DNA from: an uncultured Bacteroidota bacterium
Lineage (GTDB): Bacteria > Bacteroidota > Bacteroidia > Bacteroidales > F082
DNA: 64,000 bases
NCBI GenBank assembly: GCA_903891085.1
Contig: CAITDJ010000149.1
Span: 36,933-100,932, forward strand
Reading direction: 5' to 3'
Shown here: piece after piece, positions 38,401-46,536 of the stretch
Layout of the letters: the number at the start of each line of letters is the position of its first letter
Position numbering within the stretch: position 1 is the stretch's first letter
Program-made: the position numbers and the translations under genes
The notes under the pieces: model-generated
What the model was told of the DNA's origin: nothing
Database searches by the model: none
The model's input: only the letters and a program-made list of their open reading frames with translations

Positions 38401-40680
38401 TCAGTTCCTATCTTTTAAAATCAAAGTGGATGGAGCATATTTGAACCAGGCCTCCTCCGATTCAAGCATATCTTTCCACCCAACTACACTCACAAACAGC
38501 AAGTCATGCTTTTGCAGCTGTTCCTTTCTCATAGTAACAGCCGTAATAATATTCACTTTTGAGGTATCTAACCTGATAATTCTTTGTAATGATTGTATCT
38601 GCTGTTGCCGGCTAAATATTATTTTTTCAGGATCATAAATAGTTATCTGACAGGCAGTATTTTCGAATATCAACAAGGCGTAATCAATGATAAATATGTC
38701 AGCTTTTGTTGTGATTGAAATCAGAAGTTGCTCACATTTTGTGAATTTCTTATTCACAAAAATCCCCACCGGAATATCACTTCCTTCGAACAGAAACCTG
38801 TTCCTTTCTTCAAAAGCCGAGTATTCGAAGAGTCTTTCTTTACCCGTGACTTTTTTTATAATTCTATCGCGTTGCACCAATGCATTGATGAAACCAAGTG
38901 CACGTCCGAGACCGCTACCTTCATAAATCGATTGTCCGATGCCGATTAATAATAAATTATATTTACCATTATTTGTTTCTTCAATAATGTCTTTATAAAA
39001 ATCGTTGGACACCCTGAAAATAGTCTGAAGCTTTTGGTTCAAAATAGCTGCTTCACTACTTACAGGTCCAAAACTCTCTTTTTCATATTGAACGATATTG
39101 TATTGATTCATTTCGGTGGAAGGGCTAAAATGAACAGCAGTTACTTCTGACAAATCCTGCTTTTTCATGAAGTTACTCGCCAATCGAAACAAAACCCTTC
39201 CTGTTTCAGGGTTTCCAAAGGAGATTAATACCCGCATCACCTGCCCGATAAGTATTGGTTCAGTGATAGGTTTCTCAGCTGCTTTATCTTTAAACATTCT
39301 GTTTATCAGGGTCAAGGCAGGGCCTGTCATGAAAGTGGTAACCAGTGCCATAATCACCATCATAGCAAACACTTCCGGCGTCAATACACCTAAATCAAAT
39401 CCAATATTCAACACTACCAGTTCCATCAAACCACGTGTATTCATCAAGGCACCGATGGTGAGACTATCTTTCCAGTTTTGCCCTACAAAACGTGCCGCTA
39501 AAGCACTACCCAGAAATTTCCCAACGATGGCCACCACCACGATGAGACCGGTAATCCTCCAAAGAAACAAATCGTTCAGCAATCCGATTTCGGTGCGCAA
39601 TCCTGTATAAACAAAGAACAATGGCAACAACAATACCAGCGAAACATCTTCCACTTTTTCGATAAAGATGCTTCTGAATTTCACATTATCCGGCATGATT
39701 ACACCGGCCACAAATGCGCCAAACAACGCATGAATGCCTATAACTTCGGTAGCATAGGCAGAAGCGATCAACACCATAAAGAATATGGCAATAATGGGTT
39801 TGGTCAGGTTTTCACGCGAAGCGTGCAACTCGCCAATTCGTTGTAAAAACGGGCGGACAACTTTGACCATGATCACCAAATAAACCAAAGCCAGGGCGAT
39901 AATATAAAGCGCGCTAAGGAATGATCCAGCTTTTACAATGGCAATCACAATCGCTAAAATAAACCAGGCTGAAATATCATCAACAGCTGCACAGGTTATT
40001 ACAATGGCTCCCAGTCGTGTGCGGTGTATGCCCCTTTCCTGCACAATACGCGCCAACACAGGAAAAGCCGTAATACTCATCGCGATGCCAATAAACAAAC
40101 TGAAGGAGGAAAACTGAATACCACTGGGGGCAAATGTTTCATAAATAAAATATGCCAAACCTATCCCCAAAGTAAAAGGTATGATGATACTTGTTCCGCT
40201 AATCACCACTGCATCGTCCGCTTTGTTTTTCAGTATTTTTAAATCGAGTTCCATCCCGACAATAAACATGAAAAGAATAAGCCCTACCTGACTAAGTAAC
40301 TGCAAGTTACCAAGGGAGTTCGAGGGGAATAGATTCTCTGAAAATCCAGGGAAATAATAACCAACAACCGTTGGACCGAGCACTATGCCAGCGATAATCT
40401 CACCTATTACAGTGGGTTGTCCGATACTCTTAAAAAGGAATCCAAAAAAACGGGCAGCAATAATGATAGTAATGATCTGCGCGAGAAGCAACGCCAACGG
40501 ATGTTTCAAATTGTAGACCATTGATTTGACGAACTCCTGCCATTGATCGCTTACAATTTCGCGAATGGCTATATGGCGGTTTATCTCTAAACCCCGACCT
40601 GCCTCAAAAATCCAAAACATGAAAAATGAAAACACACCTATCACCACAACATAAAAAAGAAAGTTTTTATAGTGTTTCAT
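38401..40680 (-). CDS. CPA2-family cation:proton antiporter with cytoplasmic C-terminal domain
   Basis: A 759-residue membrane protein. Residues 1-30 hold an extra N-terminal helix, and residues 55-460 form the Na+/H+ exchanger core with about 12 helices, including PTVIGEIIAGIVLGPTVVG and the CAAVDDISAWFIL motif with the paired Asp of electrogenic CPA2 antiporters. The last 280 residues are soluble and resemble the tandem universal-stress-like domains of plant CHX and some bacterial exchangers; this part is weakly conserved. It likely exchanges K+ or Na+ for protons. A good -33/-7 promoter lies upstream. Confidence 0.9.
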   Translation of the reverse strand: MKHYKNFLFYVVVIGVFSFFMFWIFEAGRGLEINRHIAIREIVSDQWQEFVKSMVYNLKHPLALLLAQIITIIIAARFFGFLFKSIGQPTVIGEIIAGIVLGPTVVGYYFPGFSENLFPSNSLGNLQLLSQVGLILFMFIVGMELDLKILKNKADDAVVISGTSIIIPFTLGIGLAYFIYETFAPSGIQFSSFSLFIGIAMSITAFPVLARIVQERGIHRTRLGAIVITCAAVDDISAWFILAIVIAIVKAGSFLSALYIIALALVYLVIMVKVVRPFLQRIGELHASRENLTKPIIAIFFMVLIASAYATEVIGIHALFGAFVAGVIMPDNVKFRSIFIEKVEDVSLVLLLPLFFVYTGLRTEIGLLNDLFLWRITGLIVVVAIVGKFLGSALAARFVGQNWKDSLTIGALMNTRGLMELVVLNIGFDLGVLTPEVFAMMVIMALVTTFMTGPALTLINRMFKDKAAEKPITEPILIGQVMRVLISFGNPETGRVLFRLASNFMKKQDLSEVTAVHFSPSTEMNQYNIVQYEKESFGPVSSEAAILNQKLQTIFRVSNDFYKDIIEETNNGKYNLLLIGIGQSIYEGSGLGRALGFINALVQRDRIIKKVTGKERLFEYSAFEERNRFLFEGSDIPVGIFVNKKFTKCEQLLISITTKADIFIIDYALLIFENTACQITIYDPEKIIFSRQQQIQSLQRIIRLDTSKVNIITAVTMRKEQLQKHDLLFVSVVGWKDMLESEEAWFKYAPSTLILKDRN

Positions 40681-40736
40681 AAATGGGTTAATCCATATTT
40701 ACACATTATAACCATGAAGATCTGCGATTTTAAGTG

Positions 40737-40766
40737 CAAAGATATAAGTTATTTATGCATTGACAA
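40737..40766 (-). promoter_or_regulatory. Bacteroidota -33/-7 promoter of the antiporter gene
   Basis: On the minus strand, TTG (40766-40764) is followed after 19 bases by TATCTTTG (40744-40737), close to the ideal TTTG-N19-21-TAnnTTTG arrangement. The antiporter start lies 56 bases downstream. Confidence 0.55.
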
Positions 40767-40920
40767 TAAGATTGCGTTTTGCGGGTAGTCTAATCAATCT
40801 ATACTCCATTTATGATTCACGCCTGCAACACATGAACCCCGCTAATCTATCTATCAAAAATGACTTCAAATGAAAGTTTATCAATTTAATTACCTTTGAC
40901 ACCCTTAAACCAAACGCTAT

Positions 40921-41496
40921 TTGTCGACAAAAATTCAACATCGGTTTATATTACGTAATATGCTTTGTGATTGTTGCCTAAAACTCATGAAGCTTGAATT
41001 TGAACGTATTGGTGTTGACGTAGTTAAAGCAAAACTTGGCGATATGTGTATTGCCTATGAACCCTCAAAGATTTCCATTTCAACCATAGAAGAATTATTC
41101 ACATCAAATGGCTTCGAGATTATTGTTGACAAGGACACTGCCCTCGTTGAACAGATCAAACATACTGTTGTTGAATTGGTGCATCACTCCACCTATAATG
41201 CCATGGTGCGCAACTCCGACTTTTTGGTGAGCCGTTTCGACAAAAGTTACCAGCATCTTTCGACGGTTTTTTCGAAACACGAAAACATTACACTCGAAAA
41301 ATATATCATTCTGCAGCGCATCGAAAAAGTGAAGGAACTCATTCAGGCTGATGAACAGAGTCTGAGTGAAATTGCTTTTATGATGGGATACAGCAGCGTG
41401 CAATACCTTTCAACGCAATTCAAGCAGATAACCGGTTATTCGGTAACCGAATATAAGGTGCTGCCTGAAAAAGAGAGGAAAGGTGTGGGAATTTGA
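40921..41496 (+). CDS. AraC-family regulator with HMA-like N-terminal domain, TTG start
   Basis: A 191-residue regulator. Residues 6-75 look like a ferredoxin-like HMA fold, with the metal-loop position occupied by NMLCDCCLKLM, where Cys residues are in place. The C-terminal 80 residues are a reduced AraC domain containing LEKYIILQRIEKVKELIQ and the second helix-turn-helix SEIAFMMGYSSVQYLSTQFK. A TTG start at 40921 is preferred because the first strand of the HMA-like fold lies before the only nearby ATG (40960), and a stop codon precedes it by 12 bases. It is 172 bases upstream of the PqqD operon on the same strand and is a candidate regulator of it. Confidence 0.8.
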   Translation: MSTKIQHRFILRNMLCDCCLKLMKLEFERIGVDVVKAKLGDMCIAYEPSKISISTIEELFTSNGFEIIVDKDTALVEQIKHTVVELVHHSTYNAMVRNSDFLVSRFDKSYQHLSTVFSKHENITLEKYIILQRIEKVKELIQADEQSLSEIAFMMGYSSVQYLSTQFKQITGYSVTEYKVLPEKERKGVGI

Positions 41497-41555
41497 ATGG
41501 GTTGACGGGTTCAGGTGAGGAGGGTTTTAAGAAGCGTCTTTGATACAATGGTAAA

Positions 41556-41620
41556 AGTTGTACTCAATATGTACACTGAAAAACATAAATTTTATACAAC
41601 TTAAACGGAAATTTGTACAA
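41556..41620 (+). promoter_or_regulatory. Phased GTAC-like half-sites upstream of the PqqD operon
   Basis: Four TAC-centred motifs, TTGTAC, ATGTAC, TATAC and TTGTACAA, occur with the tetramer starting at 41560, 41571, 41594 and 41615. The spacings (11, 23, 21) are close to one, two and two helical turns, so the sites would face the same side. AAGTTGTA and TACAACTT also form an 8-bp inverted repeat. The block sits just upstream of a -7-like TAATCTTG at 41641-41648 and could be an operator of the adjacent AraC-type regulator. Confidence 0.35.
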
Positions 41621-41668
41621 TTCATTCAGTAAAATCATATTAATCTTGCATCATAATTAACTATCACC

Positions 41669-41920
41669 ATGAATTTAAAGAATAACATTGCGATAAGCGA
41701 CAGTGGATTTGTTTTCAATCCTGCTTCCGGCGAATCTTTTTCGGTAAACCCGATTGGCCTCGAAATGCTGAATCATATCAGACAAGGACAATCCATTGAA
41801 GAGATTGTAAACTCCATAGAAAAAGACTTTCAGGTTGAAAAGTCGGTTATCGAACGGGATTTACACGATTTCATTGATATGATGAGCCAATACCACCTGA
41901 TACAAAATGAAGAAGAATAA
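41669..41920 (+). CDS. PqqD-like RiPP-recognition-element protein
   Basis: An 83-residue protein with the PqqD winged-helix layout: an N-terminal beta hairpin (NIAISDSGFVFNPASGESFS), then NPIGLEMLNHIRQGQSIEEI, the EKDFQVEKSVIERDLHDFI helix pair and a final strand. PqqD-like domains usually bind the leader region of ribosomal peptides and deliver it to a modifying enzyme. No precursor peptide gene is present, and the only leader-like sequence in the operon is the N-terminus of the decarboxylase two genes downstream. First gene of a six-gene unit; its stop overlaps the next start by 14 bases. Confidence 0.85.
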   Translation: MNLKNNIAISDSGFVFNPASGESFSVNPIGLEMLNHIRQGQSIEEIVNSIEKDFQVEKSVIERDLHDFIDMMSQYHLIQNEEE

Positions 41921-42959
41921 ACCACTATTAACGATTGCTGTTACTGGCCTGAATGCTATTGACAGTCCGGGACCAGGCGTGGCCGTAATCAGAGGGCTGC
42001 GCGAAGCAGCTTCTTTCGATTGCCGCATTATCGGCTTATCCTACGAATCCCTCGAACCAGGCATCTATATGCATGATATCGTTGATAAAACCTACCATAT
42101 CCCCTATCCATCAACCGGAACAGAAATTCTGTCGGACAGACTAGATTATATACATGAAATTGAAAAATTAGATGTAATCATTCCTAATTTTGACGCTGAA
42201 CTCTATTCATTTATTAAACTTGCTCCCAAACTCAAAGCAAAAGGAATCCATACTTTTCTTCCAACACTCGAACAGTTTGAAGAACGACACAAGGTAAATC
42301 TTCCCGATTTTGGTGTTAAATATAATCTGCATGTTCCGCGAAGTAAAGCTGTTTATACTGCTAATGAAGCCATCTCACTCGAAAAAGATTATGACTGGCC
42401 CTTGGTGGTAAAAGGAAAATACTATGATGCCACCCTAGCCTACAATTTTGACCAGGTGAAATCGGCATTCAACAAAATCTCAGCAAAATGGGGATTACCA
42501 ATCATCATTCAGGAATTCATTCATGGCACTGAATATAACGTAACAGGCCTTGGTGATGGTAACGGAAATACCATTGCTGCGGTTCCGATGCGCAAACAGT
42601 ATATCACCGACAAGGGAAAAGCCTGGGGAGGCATATCGATCGACGATAAAAAGATACTCAAACTAACCCAAAAATTCCTAAGCGAAACAAAATGGCGTGG
42701 TGCTTTTGAACTCGAATTGATGAAAGACAAAGCAGGCGATTACTACCTTCTCGAAATAAACCCACGAATTCCGGCATGGATTTACCTGGCTGTCGGCGTT
42801 GGTCAAAATATTCCTGAGGCACTCACCCGCCTGGCAATGGGTTGGCCTACTGAACCGTTTACCACTTATGAAGTGGGAAAAATGTTTATCCGTTATGCCT
42901 GGGATATGATCGTGGACTTATCCGAATTTGAAAAAATTTCCACACTTGGCGAACTGTAA
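41907..42959 (+). CDS. ATP-grasp ligase of the PqqD operon
   Basis: A 350-residue ATP-grasp protein of the CarB/PylC-like type, which joins a carboxylate to an amine or similar nucleophile through an acyl-phosphate. An N-terminal Rossmann-like domain carries GLNAIDSPGPGVAVIRGL (residues 14-31). The grasp domain has the nucleotide Lys in PLVVKGKYYDA (Lys169), IIIQEFIHGTEYN, and the metal-binding Glu and Asn in GAFELELM and LLEINPRIPAW (Glu270, Glu283, Asn285, Arg287). All key residues are present, so it should be active. The substrates are unknown. It overlaps the PqqD-like gene and lies 14 bases before the decarboxylase gene. Confidence 0.9.
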   Translation: MKKNKPLLTIAVTGLNAIDSPGPGVAVIRGLREAASFDCRIIGLSYESLEPGIYMHDIVDKTYHIPYPSTGTEILSDRLDYIHEIEKLDVIIPNFDAELYSFIKLAPKLKAKGIHTFLPTLEQFEERHKVNLPDFGVKYNLHVPRSKAVYTANEAISLEKDYDWPLVVKGKYYDATLAYNFDQVKSAFNKISAKWGLPIIIQEFIHGTEYNVTGLGDGNGNTIAAVPMRKQYITDKGKAWGGISIDDKKILKLTQKFLSETKWRGAFELELMKDKAGDYYLLEINPRIPAWIYLAVGVGQNIPEALTRLAMGWPTEPFTTYEVGKMFIRYAWDMIVDLSEFEKISTLGEL

Positions 42960-42973
42960 CAATTTAAATATCA

Positions 42974-44341
42974 ATGATTATGATTACCAAAAAAAGATAC
43001 GAAAGACCGGTTATTAAAAAACTTGAAAGTAATATGCCCAATAAATTCGGTACACGTACCGAGTATGAGCCTGTGTTACATTTGGATGACGTGCCCGTGA
43101 AAGACCTGATTTCGAAATACGGATCACCCTTGTTTGTTGTATCAGAACGAAAAATCCGCAAAAACTATCAGGCTGCCAAACAGGCCTTTGAAACACGTTA
43201 TCCGCGGGTTCAGTTTGCCTGGTCTTATAAGACAAACTATTTAAATGCCGTCTGCAATATTTTCCACCAGGAAGGTTCCTGGGCCGAGGTTGTTTCGGGT
43301 TTCGAATATGACAAAGCCATCAACAACGGCGTTCCGGGTAATAACATCATTTTTAACGGTCCTGATAAAACTGAACAGGATCTTCGCAAAGCGATCACCA
43401 ACAACTCACTGATTCATATCGATCACCTCGATGAATTGTATATGCTTCAGGAAATTGCCAAATCGACCAAACAAAAGCCCAGGGTAGCTATCCGAGTGAA
43501 TATGGATACAGGCATATACCCCATATGGGACCGGTTTGGCTTCAATTTCGAAAATGGACAAGCCTGGGATGCACTCAATAAAATCATGTTTTCGGGCACG
43601 ATGGAATTGGTTGGTTTACACACACATATCGGCACCTTCATGCTTTCGCCAAATGCCTACGCTGTGGCAGCAACCAAACTTGCCAATCTTGCCCAGCGGT
43701 TGCAACAGAAATATGACCATGAAATAAAATACATTGATATGGGCGGTGGATTTGCTTCACGCAATACACTGAAAGGCGCTTACCTACCGGGAACTGATAC
43801 CAATCCCAGCATTGATGAATTTGCCGAAGCAATTACATCAGCCTTAATAAACAGTGATTTCCGCCCAAAAAACCCGCCTTTACTTATCCTCGAAACCGGC
43901 AGGGCGCTCATTGATGATGCTGCCTGGTTATTGGGCTCGGTGATTGCCAACAAGCGGCTCGCCGATGGCAGAAGAAGTACTATTATAGATATTGGAGTAA
44001 ACATTTTATTCACAGCCTTCTGGTATGCACATAAGATAACACCGGCTCAGAAATTCACTTCCTACACCGAAGAGACAGTAATTTATGGACCTTTATGTAT
44101 GAATATTGATATAATAAGAGATAATATTACGCTGCCATTGCTAAACAAAGGCGATCAAATAGTGGCCCATCACGTTGGCGCATACAATATGACCCAATGG
44201 ATGCAGTTTATCACTTTGCGCCCAAAAGTGGTGCTCATCGATCAAAACAGCAAGGTACATGTGATCAGAAACAATGAAACACTACAAAATCTGATGGAAC
44301 TTGAGGCTGTTCCAACACATCTTGCTACCTTCGACCTATGA
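42974..44341 (+). CDS. Fold-III PLP decarboxylase with leader-like N-terminus
   Basis: A 455-residue enzyme of the diaminopimelate/ornithine decarboxylase class. The PLP lysine is Lys86 in AWSYKTNYL. HTHIG (216-220), DMGGGFAS (255-262), and ETGRAL (307-312) bind the cofactor phosphate. Cys375 in YGPLCMNIDII replaces the canonical CESGD, and Tyr404 in GAYNMTQW replaces the usual Ser-Asn-Tyr-Asn region, so the substrate is probably not meso-diaminopimelate. The first 30 residues are not part of this fold. They carry KKRYERPVIKKLE, a YxxP-x-I pattern like that of lasso and related leader peptides. ATG 42974 and the in-frame ATG 42980 are both possible. Its stop overlaps the next start (ATGA). 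Confidence 0.88.
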   Translation: MIMITKKRYERPVIKKLESNMPNKFGTRTEYEPVLHLDDVPVKDLISKYGSPLFVVSERKIRKNYQAAKQAFETRYPRVQFAWSYKTNYLNAVCNIFHQEGSWAEVVSGFEYDKAINNGVPGNNIIFNGPDKTEQDLRKAITNNSLIHIDHLDELYMLQEIAKSTKQKPRVAIRVNMDTGIYPIWDRFGFNFENGQAWDALNKIMFSGTMELVGLHTHIGTFMLSPNAYAVAATKLANLAQRLQQKYDHEIKYIDMGGGFASRNTLKGAYLPGTDTNPSIDEFAEAITSALINSDFRPKNPPLLILETGRALIDDAAWLLGSVIANKRLADGRRSTIIDIGVNILFTAFWYAHKITPAQKFTSYTEETVIYGPLCMNIDIIRDNITLPLLNKGDQIVAHHVGAYNMTQWMQFITLRPKVVLIDQNSKVHVIRNNETLQNLMELEAVPTHLATFDL

Positions 44342-46536
44342 AACAAAAAAGTCTGAGCGTATTATTCCCACTGTTCTGGCAAAGCCTGATTAACAGTTAT
44401 ACCCAGATTTTCTTTGCCAAAAACAAGGTAATGGGGGTGATGATCATGCTGGTGACACTGTTGGATTTTCATGCCGGAATCAGTGGTATGCTGGCTGTGT
44501 TGACTGCCAACACTGCTGCATACCTCATTGGTTTCAACAGACAACAGATTATCAATGGATTATATGGTTTTAATGCGTTGCTTGTGGGGCTTGGATTGGG
44601 TGTTTATTTTCAATTGAACCTGAGTTTTTTTATTATCCTGATTTTTATTTCAATCCTTACGCTTATATTTACAGTTACCCTTGAAGGAATTCTCTTTAAA
44701 TATGGCCTTCCTTACCTGAGCTTACCCTTTTTGCTTGGTATTTGGGTGATCACACTCAGTGCACGGCAATTTGATCATCTCGAATTGAGCCAAAGAGGTA
44801 TTTACACATTGAATGAGATGTATACTCTTGGCGGATTGCCCATGTTACACACCTATGAATGGTTTAATGCGCTTGAATGGGCATTGCCCATAAAGATCTA
44901 TTTCCGTTCGTTGGGAGCCATCTTTTTTCAGTATCATTTGTTTGCTGGCTTACTCATTGCCATTGGAATCATCATCTGGTCGCGGCAGGCGTTTTTGTTT
45001 TCAGTCGTTGGTTTTGCAGGTGCGTATATTTTTTATGATTCAGTAGGCGCCAATATTGGTGAATTGAATTACAGCTATATAGGATTTAATTTCATACTCA
45101 CCTCGATTGCTATTGGTGGTTTTTTTGTCGTTCCATCCGCACTTTCGCTCATGTGGACGATCATTACGATACCCATTCTTGCATTTTTAATTACTGCAGG
45201 ATCTTCGTGGCTGCAACCTTTTCAGTTGTCGGTTTTCTCACTGCCTTTCAATCTGGTCGTTATATTGTTGATTTACACTTTTAAATTGAGAGAAAGATAT
45301 ACCGACCGGCCTGCACTTGTTTACATTCAGCAATTCAATCCCGAAAAGAATCTTTATGCCAGGCTAATCAACCAAACCCGACTGGCCCAACTCGATAAAA
45401 TTCCTATCAAGTTGCCTTTTCAGGGATTTTGGAAGGTGACGCAGGGCATTGACGGAGCCTACACACACCAGAAAGGCTGGCGATTTGCCTGGGATTTTGA
45501 ATTGGTGGATGCCGAAGGCAAAACCTTTACAAATGAAGGAAACGCCCTCGAAGACTATTATTGCTTCAATAAACCCATTTTGGCACCTGCCGATGGGTAT
45601 ATCTATGAAATAGAAAATACCATTGAAGATAATGATATAGGTGGATTCAACCTCAAGAATAACTGGGGAAATACGGTGGTGATGAGTCATGCCACGGGCT
45701 TGTTTTCACAGTTAAGCCATTTGAAAAAAGAAAGTATTTGCGTCCAGAAGGGACAATTTGTCAGAAAAGGTGAGCAGATTGCAAGCTGCGGAAATTCAGG
45801 TCGTTCTCCTTATCCACACCTGCATTTTCAATTTCAGAATTCACCGGAAATAGGCGCGCACACCCTTCGCTACGCTTTCACTTCTTATTTGTCGAAAAAT
45901 GGAGTGCTTTCTTTTCACAGCCTGGCACAACCTATTCAGGATGAATTTGTAAGCAATAACCAAATCAATGAAACCCTTGATAAAGCATTACATTTTATTC
46001 CGGGTCAGGAATTATTGTTTGAAATGAATGAAAACGGTAAGGTGAGTAAATTAAGTTGGTTGTCGGAAACAGATATTTACAATTTCACCTATTTTGTTTG
46101 TCAGGAAACCGGAGCCAAAGCCTATTTTACGCGCACAGCTGATAGCTTCTATTTCACACAATATGAGGGAGATAAATCAAGTATATTGTATGATTTCTAT
46201 CTGAGTGCCTATCAAATCATTATCGGGGTTCATCCCGGATTAGTCGTTACGGACCATTTCCCACTCTCGCTGTTTCCGAACCCGGTGATGAAGATTTTAC
46301 AGGATTTTGTTGCTCCTTTTTACCGATTTCTTCAGGCAACCTATCGAATTGAATATAAGAAAACGAAAAACAGTATCGAGGCAGAAATTGTTCAGGTACA
46401 ATCGGAGGTTAGATTTACTATATTTGGCAAGTTACAATCCCGTAGAAGTTACGAATTAGAATTTAAAAACAGTCAGTTTCAACGGATGACTATGATTGTA
46501 AACGAACAAAAAATTGAATTGAATCGTGTGCTGTAG
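44338..46536 (+). CDS. Urea-transporter domain fused to periplasmic M23 peptidase
   Basis: A 732-residue fusion. Residues 15-315 are a urea-transporter (UT) channel: two related five-helix repeats with NGLYGFNALLVGLGLG and the second-half YSYIGFNFILTSIAIGG motif, which matches the paired UT signature. A linker follows, then an M23 LytM-type peptidase (about residues 355-520): THQKGWRFAWDFEL supplies His and Asp zinc ligands, VMSHATGLFSQLSHL the further His, and PHLHFQFQ the final HxH. About 210 residues of unknown fold end the protein. The peptidase would face the periplasm and could cut peptidoglycan cross-bridges. Start and stop overlap both neighbours. Confidence 0.88.
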   Translation: MKQKSLSVLFPLFWQSLINSYTQIFFAKNKVMGVMIMLVTLLDFHAGISGMLAVLTANTAAYLIGFNRQQIINGLYGFNALLVGLGLGVYFQLNLSFFIILIFISILTLIFTVTLEGILFKYGLPYLSLPFLLGIWVITLSARQFDHLELSQRGIYTLNEMYTLGGLPMLHTYEWFNALEWALPIKIYFRSLGAIFFQYHLFAGLLIAIGIIIWSRQAFLFSVVGFAGAYIFYDSVGANIGELNYSYIGFNFILTSIAIGGFFVVPSALSLMWTIITIPILAFLITAGSSWLQPFQLSVFSLPFNLVVILLIYTFKLRERYTDRPALVYIQQFNPEKNLYARLINQTRLAQLDKIPIKLPFQGFWKVTQGIDGAYTHQKGWRFAWDFELVDAEGKTFTNEGNALEDYYCFNKPILAPADGYIYEIENTIEDNDIGGFNLKNNWGNTVVMSHATGLFSQLSHLKKESICVQKGQFVRKGEQIASCGNSGRSPYPHLHFQFQNSPEIGAHTLRYAFTSYLSKNGVLSFHSLAQPIQDEFVSNNQINETLDKALHFIPGQELLFEMNENGKVSKLSWLSETDIYNFTYFVCQETGAKAYFTRTADSFYFTQYEGDKSSILYDFYLSAYQIIIGVHPGLVVTDHFPLSLFPNPVMKILQDFVAPFYRFLQATYRIEYKKTKNSIEAEIVQVQSEVRFTIFGKLQSRRSYELEFKNSQFQRMTMIVNEQKIELNRVL

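Noticed and set aside
41669..43075. A lasso or other RiPP precursor peptide gene in the PqqD operon
   Set aside because: No small open frame with a leader-like start exists; the only such sequence is the fused N-terminus of the decarboxylase. No cyclase or leader peptidase of the lasso type is present.
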